Source of the DNA: an uncultured Planctomycetaceae bacterium | GTDB lineage: Bacteria; Planctomycetota; Planctomycetia; Pirellulales; Pirellulaceae | Length of the DNA stretch: 58,017 nucleotides | Direction of reading: 5' to 3' | Assembly: GCA_903863885.1 (NCBI GenBank) | Contig: CAIPEB010000068.1 | Location: 1 to 58,017, forward strand | Shown here: in pieces, positions 1 through 7,424 of the stretch | How the letters are laid out: each line of letters starts with the position of its first letter | How positions within the stretch are numbered: the stretch's first letter is position 1 | Made by a program: the position numbers and the translations under genes | Notes under the pieces: generated by a model | Told to the model about the DNA's origin: nothing | What the model saw: the letters and a program-made list of their open reading frames with translations, nothing else | Databases searched by the model: none

Positions 1-1
1 A

Positions 2-769
2 GTGGGCCAGGGAACCGGCATGTCGGGCGGCAATCGCCTGTCGAACCACACCCGCATGGGATTTGAAAAGCTTGTAACGCTGCTGAAACACTCGTACGAC
101 CGCGGAATCACGTTTTTCGACATGGCGGACCTGTACGGCACGCACGTTTATTTCCGCGAAGCGCTGCGGACGATTCCGCGCGACAAGGTGACGCTGCTGA
201 CGAAACTCTGGTTCCGCTACGACAAGCTCGATCCGAAGGCCGATGCGGCGGCGATCAAGAAAGTCGCGGCCGCGACGCTGGAGCGTTTCTGCCACGAACT
301 GAACACCGATCACATCGATATCGTGCTGCTGCATTGCGTCATGGTGCGGAACTGGCCGGAGGAACTCGGGCCTTACATGGAAGCGCTGGACCAGGCGAAG
401 AAGCAGGGACTCATCCGGGCGGTCGGGGTTTCGTCGCACGATCTGGGCGGTCTGGAGACTGCGGCAACGTGTCCCTGGGTCGATGTTGTGCTGGCACGCA
501 TCAACCCGCGCGGCGCGAGGATGGACGGCAAGGTCGAAGACGTCGTTCCGGTGCTGCGCAAGATCAGGGACAACGGCAAGGCGATCATCGGCATGAAGAT
601 TTATGGCGAAGGCAGCCTGGCCAAGAATCCGCAGGACCGGGAGGAGTGCATCAAATATGCACAAACCGCGGGGCTTGTGGATGCCATGACGATCGGTTTC
701 GAGGCGCCCAACCAGGTCGATGAGACCTTGGCGCTGCTGGCCAAATATCCACAGTCGCCGGTTGTTTGA
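2..769 (+). CDS. Aldo/keto reductase family protein, 5' end outside window
   Basis: Partial gene; the frame is open to the window edge. The visible 255 residues cover most of an aldo/keto reductase TIM barrel: GITFFDMADLYG carries the Asp of the family's catalytic set, IDIVLLHCVM matches the strand with the HC/HS motif, and GVSSHD follows. The protein is a clear paralogue of the complete Tat-exported reductase at 51096-51995. By that alignment (RLGMGTG against MGQGTG) only the signal peptide and first barrel strand are missing, so the GTG at position 2 is probably not the real start. The usual C-terminal cofactor end is short, as in the paralogue. It lies 38 bp upstream of a sugar isomerase-like gene on the same strand, so a sugar oxidoreductase role is likely; the substrate is unknown. 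Confidence 0.85.
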   Translation: MGQGTGMSGGNRLSNHTRMGFEKLVTLLKHSYDRGITFFDMADLYGTHVYFREALRTIPRDKVTLLTKLWFRYDKLDPKADAAAIKKVAAATLERFCHELNTDHIDIVLLHCVMVRNWPEELGPYMEALDQAKKQGLIRAVGVSSHDLGGLETAATCPWVDVVLARINPRGARMDGKVEDVVPVLRKIRDNGKAIIGMKIYGEGSLAKNPQDREECIKYAQTAGLVDAMTIGFEAPNQVDETLALLAKYPQSPVV

Positions 770-807
770 TCACGGGTTCATTTGCACTTTGACGGAGATA
801 CCTCAAG

Positions 808-1686
808 ATGTTTGATTGCCGGATTCATCGCCGTGATGCGTTGCGGGCCGCCCTCGGAGGCGCGCTGGCCTGTTCTCCCGCCCTGTCGCTGCTGGCCGCC
901 GACAAGGAACGGCTCTTCAAGATCGGAGCGTGCGACTGGTCGATCGGCGCTACGGGAACCCCTGCGGCGATGAAGATTGCCCGCGAGATCGGGCTGGATG
1001 GAGTGCAGGTCACCTTCAGCAAGCCGGGCGAAGGTCATGATCTGCGGAGCCAGGCAGTGCGGGACGAATACCAGAAGGCGTGCCGCGAACAGAAAGAGGA
1101 AATCTGTTCCCTGGCCATGGGGATCCTGAACCAGATCCCCTACTCGTCCGCGCCGGAACCCGAGGTATGGGTCAACGACTGCATCGAAGTCCTGCCGAAA
1201 CTCGGCGTGAAGGTCGTGCTGCTGGCCTTCTTCGGCGAAGGCGACATCAAGAACAAGCCGGACCTGCAGAAGGAAGTCATCCGCAGGCTGAAAAAGGCCG
1301 CGCCGCTGGCCGAACGGGCCGGCGTGATCCTCGCGATCGAATCGTGGATGAACGCGGCCGACCATATGCGCATCCTCGATGCGGTCGCTTCGCCGGCAGT
1401 GAAGGTCTACTACGACGTCGCCAACATGCAGAAAGAGGGCTACGACCTCTACAGCGAAATCCGGCAACTCGGCCGCGAGAGAATCTGCGAGATTCACTGC
1501 AAAGAGAATGACTCGCTGCTGGGCGAGGGGCTGGTGGATTTTCGCAAGGTCAAGGAAGCCATCGACGATATCGGCTACTCGGGCTGGCTGGTCATCGAAG
1601 GCGCGGTCGGGCATGGCCTTTCCATGAAGGACAGTTACGTCCGCAACCAGAAGTACCTGCGTTCCCTGTTCCCCACCAAGAGTTGA
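808..1686 (+). CDS. Tat-exported sugar phosphate isomerase/epimerase-like TIM-barrel protein
   Basis: A 292-residue protein of the xylose-isomerase-like TIM-barrel (AP endonuclease family 2) superfamily. The N-terminus has a twin-arginine stretch (HRRDALRAAL) followed by a hydrophobic Ala/Leu segment ending near LLAADKE, so a Tat signal peptide is likely. Barrel landmarks are EIGLDGVQVTF, ILAIESWM, VYYDVANMQ and ICEIHCKEN, with Glu, Asp and His residues where the family binds a metal. ATG at 808 is preceded by ACGGAGATACC. It follows the reductase by 38 bp and precedes a secreted esterase by 28 bp, which fits one transcription unit for periplasmic carbohydrate modification. The exact reaction cannot be told from sequence; many planctomycete paralogues have no assigned substrate. 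Confidence 0.85.
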   Translation: MFDCRIHRRDALRAALGGALACSPALSLLAADKERLFKIGACDWSIGATGTPAAMKIAREIGLDGVQVTFSKPGEGHDLRSQAVRDEYQKACREQKEEICSLAMGILNQIPYSSAPEPEVWVNDCIEVLPKLGVKVVLLAFFGEGDIKNKPDLQKEVIRRLKKAAPLAERAGVILAIESWMNAADHMRILDAVASPAVKVYYDVANMQKEGYDLYSEIRQLGRERICEIHCKENDSLLGEGLVDFRKVKEAIDDIGYSGWLVIEGAVGHGLSMKDSYVRNQKYLRSLFPTKS

Positions 1687-1714
1687 GTTCCCCACCCGAA
1701 GCTGAGCACCAACC

Positions 1715-2713
1715 ATGCGACTCCAATTTTCCGCGGCGATCGCGACACTGCTGCTGGTCCATTCAGCGGCATACACCGAAGAACCGAAGCTGGAGTTGCG
1801 ACAGTCGCCGTGCGATTCGTCGAGCAGCCAGGCGCTCGGGGACTGGCAGGCCCGCAGCAGGAAAACGCTCGCCGAATTGCTGCACATGGACGATCAGATC
1901 GCGGCTGATCGTCCGGATGCGCAGGGACGCAGTCCGCTGCCGCTGAATGTCGAGGTGCTGAAGCGCGAGGCGTGCAACGGCTACGAGCGCTGCCTCCTGC
2001 AGATCGACTCGCGTCCCGATCGGAAGATCCAGGTGGTGCTGACCGTTCCGGGCAACGCGACACCTGGCAAGACCCCGGCGGTCGTCTGCATTCACGGACA
2101 TGGCGGTAATCTGGATATTGTCTACGACACGAAAAGCGTCTACTGCGGCTTCGCCAGGACGCTGGCCGAAAACGGCTTCGTGACGCTGAGCACCAACGTC
2201 GGTCAACACGAGACGCAGAGCCCGCAGCGAACGCTGATGGGGGAGCGTCTCTGGGACCTGATCCGGGTTGTTGATCTGGCGGTTTCCCGGCCTGAGGTCG
2301 ATCCCGGCAGGATCGGGTGCGCCGGACTGTCGCTCGGCGGCGAGATGGCCATGTGGCTGGGCGCGATGGACACACGCATTCATGCCACGGTCAGTTCCGG
2401 TTTTCTCACCAACATGGAGAACCTGCGAAAGGGCCATTGTCCCTGTTGGGACTTTCCCGGCCTGCAGAACCGGTACGAGTTCTCGGATATCTACAGCCTG
2501 ATCTGCCCCCGCGCGCTGCAGTGCCAGAACGGTTCACTCGAACGATTGCCGGGCGGCTTTCCCGTGGATCTGGCCGAGAAAGCGATGGCCGAGATCAAGA
2601 AGGCCTATCGCACGGCCGGTCAGGAGCAGGCCGCACAACTGGCAGTGCATGGCGCGGGCCACGTCTTCGACGTTCCCTCGGGCATCGCCTTTCTGAAGGC
2701 GAACTTGAATTAG
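1715..2713 (+). CDS. Secreted alpha/beta hydrolase (acetyl-xylan-esterase or dienelactone-hydrolase-like)
   Basis: A 332-residue serine hydrolase with a Sec-type signal peptide (MRLQFSAAIATLLLVHSAAY). The nucleophile elbow is GLSLGGEMAMW (G-x-S-x-G), the oxyanion strand is VVCIHGHGGN, and the likely catalytic His is in HGAGHVFDV near the C-terminus. This order is that of the alpha/beta hydrolase fold, close to the acetyl esterase and dienelactone hydrolase branch. It probably removes ester groups from polysaccharides outside the cytoplasm, given the neighbouring isomerase and reductase genes. Start at ATG 1715 gives the complete signal peptide. It ends 31 bp before the convergent porin gene. 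Confidence 0.8.
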   Translation: MRLQFSAAIATLLLVHSAAYTEEPKLELRQSPCDSSSSQALGDWQARSRKTLAELLHMDDQIAADRPDAQGRSPLPLNVEVLKREACNGYERCLLQIDSRPDRKIQVVLTVPGNATPGKTPAVVCIHGHGGNLDIVYDTKSVYCGFARTLAENGFVTLSTNVGQHETQSPQRTLMGERLWDLIRVVDLAVSRPEVDPGRIGCAGLSLGGEMAMWLGAMDTRIHATVSSGFLTNMENLRKGHCPCWDFPGLQNRYEFSDIYSLICPRALQCQNGSLERLPGGFPVDLAEKAMAEIKKAYRTAGQEQAAQLAVHGAGHVFDVPSGIAFLKANLN

Positions 2714-2743
2714 GCGGCTTGAACTGCGGACGCGGGCGACGCA

Positions 2744-4174
2744 TCAGAACTCGTACGCGCCCGAGAACTCGAACCGGAGCATGTTCCCCGGTTCGCGCAC
2801 CTTGTAGTGGGTCGTCCACACCGATGATTCGAGTCCGAGTTTCAGCTTCTTGGTGACGTCGAAAATCGTGTTGGCGAAGATAGCGTTGTTGTAGACCCGC
2901 GCGCCGTTGTTGACGAACGACTCGGCGTCCGCGGAGACCGTCTTGTTCCACGGATCGTCGATCAGGTATCCGGCGTTGATGTGCAGGTCGTCACGCAGAT
3001 CGTAACCGAAATCGAACCAGCCACCCGTCGAGTAGACTGCTTTTCGCGTGCTGAAATCGACGCCCTGGATGATGCCGCCCATGAAGGTGCTCAGGTCGGC
3101 ACCCGTGAAGAACTCGCCCTGGAACTTGCAGCGTTTCGTGACCGGAATCGATACGTCGGCGTTGGCCGACCAGGTTCCGACCCTTCCGCCAAGCACCAGA
3201 GGTTTGTCGCCGATCGGCGGAAAGTCGAACAGCTGTTCGCCGATGTGTCCGGACATTCCGAAACTGATTGGAAGGTCGCCCTCGCCCCGCGGGCCCAGCG
3301 TGAATCCGCAGCGGCCTTCAACCACGGGCCAGTCCGACGGTTCACGATTCAGCGTCGGTCCGTCGAGAATGATGTTCTGGCAGATGGCGACCGCGGGACT
3401 CATCAGGAACACGTCGCTGAAATGCATGTAGCGCTCGTAGCGAATCTGCATCCGGCGGAAGCCGAGATTGCCGACCCCCCAGCCCACCGAGTAGTTGATC
3501 GTGCGCGGCTGCAGCGGCGAGAGAAGGTCCCACGTTTGTCCGGCCAGCAGTCGGAAATTATCATCGTAAACCTCCGCATACGCGTGGCGGATCTGAATGG
3601 TCGACTGGTTCTCGCGTTCCGCGATCAGGCCGTGGAAGTCGATCTCGATCTTGCCTCGACTCTTGCCGTCGCAGATTCTGGGAATACGCGGGCCCGTGAC
3701 GTCGATGCCGACTCGCGTACGCCGAGTGTCCAGAGCGAATTCGTCGACGTGTTGAAACTGCGGCGAAAAGACGTACAGCGCGAACGGGCCGGGAAAGGAC
3801 CGCTGCGAGTCATAGGCGGCACTGCCCCAGAGGACACCGTAGGGAACGACCTTGTAATCGCCCTTCGTCCACACGAGGCTGCGCATTTCTTCCAGCATGT
3901 CCTCGCGGGAGACGATCGCCCCTTCATAGGGCGGATCAGCCATTGCGTCGAAGTTCACCGGGATTGTCTCGGAACTGACCGCTTCGGAACTTGCGGGCAT
4001 CGCCTGACGCATCGCGGACAGCTCCGCCTGCATAGCGGCCGTCTGTTCCTCCAACTGCCGGATTCTCAGCGCAAAGTCCTGCGTCGGATCGTAAGCCGGT
4101 GACTCATCAGCAGCGGCAATCGCACCGCTGAAGAGGAGCAGACACATCCATGCGCTGGCTACATGACGGTTCAT
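2744..4174 (-). CDS. Porin, DcaP-like outer-membrane beta-barrel
   Basis: A 476-residue outer-membrane protein. ATG at 4174 is preferred over the longer frame because it begins a good signal peptide (MNRHVASAWMCLLLFSGAIA, cleavage near AAADES). Next comes a short coiled coil rich in Leu, Gln and Glu (IRQLEEQTAAMQAELSAMRQ), as in DcaP-type and other trimeric porins. The rest is alternating beta-strand sequence rich in Tyr, Phe and Gly (LLAGQTWDLLSP, FFTGADLSTF) and ends in Phe (FSGAYEF), the usual last residue of an outer-membrane barrel. It should allow diffusion of small solutes such as sugars or acids. About 285 bp of non-coding DNA upstream probably carries its promoter. Confidence 0.8.
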   Translation of the reverse strand: MNRHVASAWMCLLLFSGAIAAADESPAYDPTQDFALRIRQLEEQTAAMQAELSAMRQAMPASSEAVSSETIPVNFDAMADPPYEGAIVSREDMLEEMRSLVWTKGDYKVVPYGVLWGSAAYDSQRSFPGPFALYVFSPQFQHVDEFALDTRRTRVGIDVTGPRIPRICDGKSRGKIEIDFHGLIAERENQSTIQIRHAYAEVYDDNFRLLAGQTWDLLSPLQPRTINYSVGWGVGNLGFRRMQIRYERYMHFSDVFLMSPAVAICQNIILDGPTLNREPSDWPVVEGRCGFTLGPRGEGDLPISFGMSGHIGEQLFDFPPIGDKPLVLGGRVGTWSANADVSIPVTKRCKFQGEFFTGADLSTFMGGIIQGVDFSTRKAVYSTGGWFDFGYDLRDDLHINAGYLIDDPWNKTVSADAESFVNNGARVYNNAIFANTIFDVTKKLKLGLESSVWTTHYKVREPGNMLRFEFSGAYEF

Positions 4175-4459
4175 CGTAGGGCCCGACTGTGTGGTATCTG
4201 TCGGAGTACCCCCTCCAACAGTTACGCGCTGTAAGGCAAGCAAAGCCGTTACAACACAACTGTCCCAGATAAATCTCATCGTCCGTAGAATCGGCCGACT
4301 GCAGATTACGCGAATACGCGGCATAACACGCACACGTGGTATTTGCGGTGTAATCGCTAAAGTTTGCCAGGATGCCGCGAAGTAATGCAGCGCGGAGGTT
4401 CCGTCGCCCGTGTAAGTCCCGGCCTGTCCGTGGTTTCTTCCGTGCGAATCCGACTGAAT

Positions 4460-5065
4460 TCAGGGCGGCGGAGCCAGGAAGCCCCTTGAAACGGCATCGG
4501 CAATCAAGTTCCGGGCATACTCCCAGAGGCGGGGTGAGCCTTCCTCCATATGGCGGTTGCGGGACAGCACCTTGTCCGATGTGACTCCATGTTCCCGCCA
4601 CGCCTTGCCCTGTGTCTGGTAGTTGTGCATCAGGGGTTGCAGGCGGTCCACGGCCGCAACGAAGCGGGCTTCGGGGGTTTCCCTTGCCTCGAACTCCTCC
4701 CAGATCTGACGGAACTCGACGGCCCGATCGTCCGGAAGCAATGCGAACAGTCGATCGGCCGCCGCTTGCTCTCGCGCGGCTTTGTCCTTGGCTGCCGTGT
4801 CGTCGTAGACAAACGTGTCCCCCGCATCGATTTCAACCAGATCGTGCAGCAGTGCCATCTGCACAGCGCGGAACAGGTCCAGATCCGTTCCCGCCGAGTG
4901 CTCGTGCAGCAGCAACACCATGACCGCCAGGTGCCACGAATGCTCGGCCGAGTTTTCGCTGCGGGTACAATCCGTCAGCCAGGTTCGCCGCTGCACAGAC
5001 TTCAACTTGTCGATCTCGAGCACGAACCGCAATTGCCGCTGCAAACGGTCATCTTCAGACAACAC
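4460..5065 (-). CDS. HD-domain phosphohydrolase, HDDC2/YfbR-like (5'-deoxynucleotidase family)
   Basis: A 201-residue HD hydrolase. The metal-binding set is visible as SAEHSWHLAVM (first His), ALLHDLVEIDAGDT (His-Asp) and a later AAVDRLQPL Asp. The pattern AEHSW...HDLVEIDAGDTF is characteristic of the HDDC2/YfbR branch, whose characterised members cleave phosphate from deoxynucleoside 5'-monophosphates. The start is set at GTG 5065, seven to eight bases after a GGAGGAG box; upstream in-frame codons have no such spacing. It is divergent from the CsrA-receiver gene across a 380-bp gap. Nucleotide-pool housekeeping is the expected role; a nucleotidase with other substrates is possible. Confidence 0.85.
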   Translation of the reverse strand: MLSEDDRLQRQLRFVLEIDKLKSVQRRTWLTDCTRSENSAEHSWHLAVMVLLLHEHSAGTDLDLFRAVQMALLHDLVEIDAGDTFVYDDTAAKDKAAREQAAADRLFALLPDDRAVEFRQIWEEFEARETPEARFVAAVDRLQPLMHNYQTQGKAWREHGVTSDKVLSRNRHMEEGSPRLWEYARNLIADAVSRGFLAPPP

Positions 5066-5107
5066 GGTCAATCTCCTCCGCTGACCGCCGTATAGCACCG
5101 CGCCTTC

Positions 5108-5137
5108 TTGCAGGCAGGCTGCAAATCACTTTGCTAT
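5108..5137 (+). promoter_or_regulatory. Possible promoter with overlapping inverted repeat, upstream of the CsrA-receiver gene
   Basis: TTGCAG at 5108-5113 and TGCTAT at 5132-5137 are separated by 18 bp and resemble weak -35 and -10 boxes. TTGCAG, a 5-nt spacer and CTGCAA form a 6-bp inverted repeat (5108-5124) over the -35 region. This is pattern matching only; nothing in the sequence proves transcription starts here. Confidence 0.25.
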
Positions 5138-5323
5138 CAATGCTGTCAGCCATGGGAACCGATCGATGGGCTGTGCATGCAAAAAAAACGATCTTGCCCG
5201 CAAATGCAACCTCACTAAGAATATCACCCTGCAAGTGTCATGGAAGGGACTTCCTGTCAATCCTTGCGCGGATGGACTCGGCAAGACGCCGAACTCTTGC
5301 TTCCAAAGCTTGTTCTGCGCACA

Positions 5324-5430
5324 CGGCGGTAGGACCGCCGGCCGGTACGGTGCTGCCGCACCGGAATGAGAATCCGCTTCCGTTGGCCGCTGGACTTTGC
5401 ACGCAAAGTCGCCGCTCCGACGGCAGGCAA
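5324..5430 (+). repeat. Three-copy intergenic element, copy 1 (leader of the CsrA-receiver gene)
   Basis: About 107 nt related to 15565-15660 and 43887-43996. It can form three hairpins. The first is GGCGG/CCGCC with TAGGA in the loop (5325-5339). The second is CGGTGC/GCACCG with a TGCC loop (5348-5363). The third is GACTTTG/CAAAGTC with a CACG loop (5393-5410). It ends 15 nt before the ATG of the CsrA-receiver gene, in the same orientation. One frame stays open through the element and reads GPPAGTVLP...NPLPLAAGLC, close to the matching frame in the other copies. Confidence 0.8.
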
Positions 5431-5445
5431 CACAAGGAGGTCCCC

Positions 5446-6216
5446 ATGCTCGTCTTATCACGCAAAGAATCGGATCGCGTACTTTTTCCGACGCTCGGCA
5501 TCACGGTGGAAGTCCTCCGCATCCAGGGAAACACGGCTCGGCTGGGCATCGATGCGCCGGCCGATGTGCCCGTTGTCCGGCATGAACTGGTTGATCTGAA
5601 GTCATTGCTTTTCACGACCGATCAGGATGACCAGCAGCAGTTGAGCCGCCTTGTTCACGCGGTGAACGGCCGATTGGCACTGGCTGCCGAACAGCTGAAT
5701 CTGCTGCATCGCCACTTTGAAGAAACGGGCGATGCTCGCGGCCAGGAATTGGTGACGCGGGTCTTCAATCAGTTGCGCGGCCTCGAGAAGGAATCGCAAC
5801 AGGCCCTGGACACCGAAACGCAGCCGCCCCGCACGGCCCGCGCACTGTTGGTGGAGGACGATGTTAACCAGCGGCAGCTGCTGGCGAGCTACCTCCAGCT
5901 GCGCGGATTTGAGATCACCACCGCCTCGGACGGCCAGGATGCGCTGGATTTTCTTTCGCTGCACGCCATGCCTGACGTGGTGCTGCTGGACATGCACATG
6001 CCCCGCTGCGACGGCAAACGATTCGTCGAGAGCGTTCGGGCGGACGATGCCATGACGGGCATCAAGTTGATCGCCGTGAGCGGCACGAATCCGTTTTCGC
6101 TCGGCATCCCTTCGGGCCCGTGCGGGATCGATCGCTGGTTTGCCAAGCCGATTGATCCGGAGCGGATCGTCGAAGGGATCGCCGCGGAACTCGGTCTGCC
6201 GGCCGTTGCCGTCTGA
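5446..6216 (+). CDS. CsrA RNA-binding domain fused to a response-regulator receiver domain
   Basis: A 256-residue two-domain regulator. Residues 1-50 are a CsrA/RsmA domain: MLVLSRKESD carries Leu4 and Arg6, and VPVVRHEL carries the Arg of the second RNA-contact strand, so mRNA binding at GGA motifs should be kept. Residues 55-125 are a polar helical linker. Residues 131-250 are a receiver: acidic pair in LLVEDD (Asp138, Asp139), phospho-acceptor Asp182 in LLDMHMP, Ser212/Thr214 in AVSGT and Lys234 in FAKP. All catalytic positions are present. Phosphorylation by an unknown histidine kinase may therefore control translation of target mRNAs. ATG 5446 has a near-ideal AAGGAGG site. No partner kinase is encoded nearby. 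Confidence 0.9.
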   Translation: MLVLSRKESDRVLFPTLGITVEVLRIQGNTARLGIDAPADVPVVRHELVDLKSLLFTTDQDDQQQLSRLVHAVNGRLALAAEQLNLLHRHFEETGDARGQELVTRVFNQLRGLEKESQQALDTETQPPRTARALLVEDDVNQRQLLASYLQLRGFEITTASDGQDALDFLSLHAMPDVVLLDMHMPRCDGKRFVESVRADDAMTGIKLIAVSGTNPFSLGIPSGPCGIDRWFAKPIDPERIVEGIAAELGLPAVAV

Positions 6217-6371
6217 TTAACCTCTGCGGTCGGCATCGCCGAACGGCCGGAAGCTTGCCCCCGCCGGTCCCAGTCGCGATAATCCGGCAACGCATTTCTA
6301 AGCCGTGATGTGAGCTGCAATCGACACCTTGCGATCGACACATTGCAGTCTTTTGGGGGGGCGGGAGAGCG

Positions 6372-7370
6372 ATGAAGGGCAATCGCCGGAAGTTTCTGGT
6401 TATCGGGCTGGGGACTGGGGCCGCCGCGGCGGCTTTAGGGGCGCGACGCTGGCTCGGCGGCAGCGACTGCCACAAGCGAACCGGGTTTGCTCTCGGCGCT
6501 CCGATCACCATGACGGTTGTGCATCCCGGAGGCGACGAGGCCGAACGGGCGCTCGACGAAGCGTTTGCCGAGTTGAATCTGGTCGATCGCCTGATGAGCC
6601 TGTACGACCCGACGAGCCAGTTGAGCGAGTTGAACAAATACGGGTGTCTCGATCGACCGCATCCGCACATCGTTTCGGTGTTGCGAGCCTCGCGCGAATT
6701 GTCGCAGCGGACCGACGGTGCGTTTGATATTACCGTGCAGCCGCTCTGGTCGCTGTACGCGGATGCAAGGCAGCGCGGCCGAACACCGAATGACGCGGAA
6801 CTGCAGCGTGAACTGCCGCGGATCGACTGGCGTCGCGTTGACGTGAACGAGGATCGCGTGAAGATCCCCGACGGCACGCAGATCACGCTGAACGGAATCG
6901 CGCAGGGCTTTGCGGCGGACCGTGTGTTGGACGCACTTCGCCGTCGCGGGGTAACTCACGCGCTGGTTGACGCGGGAGAGATCGGTTCGCTCGGCGCCAG
7001 CGCGACGGGCTTGCCGTGGAAAGTCGGCATTCGCCATCCGCGGCACGCGGGCGAATTCCTTTCGGCCGCCCGACTGGATGGCCGGTGCATGGCCACCTCC
7101 GGCGACTATGCGACGTCATTCAGTTCCGACTTTCAGTCGCACCACATCTTCGACCCGCACACGGGCCGTTCGCCCGCACAGTGTTCCAGCGTGTCGATCG
7201 TCGCTCCAACCGCGACAGAAGCCGACGGGCTGTCCACCGCCGTGTTTGTGCTCGGGCTCGAGCGCGGAATGCAACTCGTCCGCGCGACTCCCCGTACGGA
7301 CGCGCTGGTGGTTCTCAAGGACGGAACGACGATGGCCACCGAGCATTTCCCCTCGGAAACGCCCGGTTGA
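6372..7370 (+). CDS. apbE: FAD:protein FMN transferase (ApbE family), Tat-exported
   Basis: A 332-residue ApbE-like flavinyltransferase, which attaches FMN from FAD to a Thr or Ser of target proteins on the outside of the inner membrane. The N-terminus has a twin-arginine motif (NRRKFLVIG) and an Ala/Gly-rich hydrophobic stretch. Family landmarks in order: MSLYDPTSQLSELN, GAFDITVQPLW, GIAQGFAADRV, TSGDYATSF, HHIFDPHTGRSP and the metal-site region ATEADGLSTAVFVLG. One oddity is DAGEIGSLG where the family usually has a Gly-Gly-Asp type motif. No obvious flavoprotein target (NqrB/C, RnfG or FMN-binding domain) is present in the window, so the partner lies elsewhere. Confidence 0.9.
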   Translation: MKGNRRKFLVIGLGTGAAAAALGARRWLGGSDCHKRTGFALGAPITMTVVHPGGDEAERALDEAFAELNLVDRLMSLYDPTSQLSELNKYGCLDRPHPHIVSVLRASRELSQRTDGAFDITVQPLWSLYADARQRGRTPNDAELQRELPRIDWRRVDVNEDRVKIPDGTQITLNGIAQGFAADRVLDALRRRGVTHALVDAGEIGSLGASATGLPWKVGIRHPRHAGEFLSAARLDGRCMATSGDYATSFSSDFQSHHIFDPHTGRSPAQCSSVSIVAPTATEADGLSTAVFVLGLERGMQLVRATPRTDALVVLKDGTTMATEHFPSETPG

Positions 7371-7424
7371 CGCACCGTGATTCGCTTCACCCGCGTATCG
7401 CTTGAACCGAGTTGAACGAGCCGG

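Larger units (their letters stand above)
5066..5445. other. 380-bp divergent intergenic region upstream of the CsrA-receiver gene
   Basis: No gene is supported here. It holds a weak promoter candidate at the left and one copy of the three-copy intergenic element at the right, followed by a strong ribosome-binding site (AAGGAGG, 5435-5441) for the CsrA-receiver gene. The CsrA frame is open back to 5131, but the codons before 5446 resemble no CsrA N-terminus, so they are treated as non-coding. Confidence 0.7.

Noticed and set aside
5131-5445. N-terminal extension of the CsrA-receiver protein through the intergenic element
   Set aside because: CsrA begins exactly at MLVLSRK, and a strong AAGGAGG site lies before that ATG.
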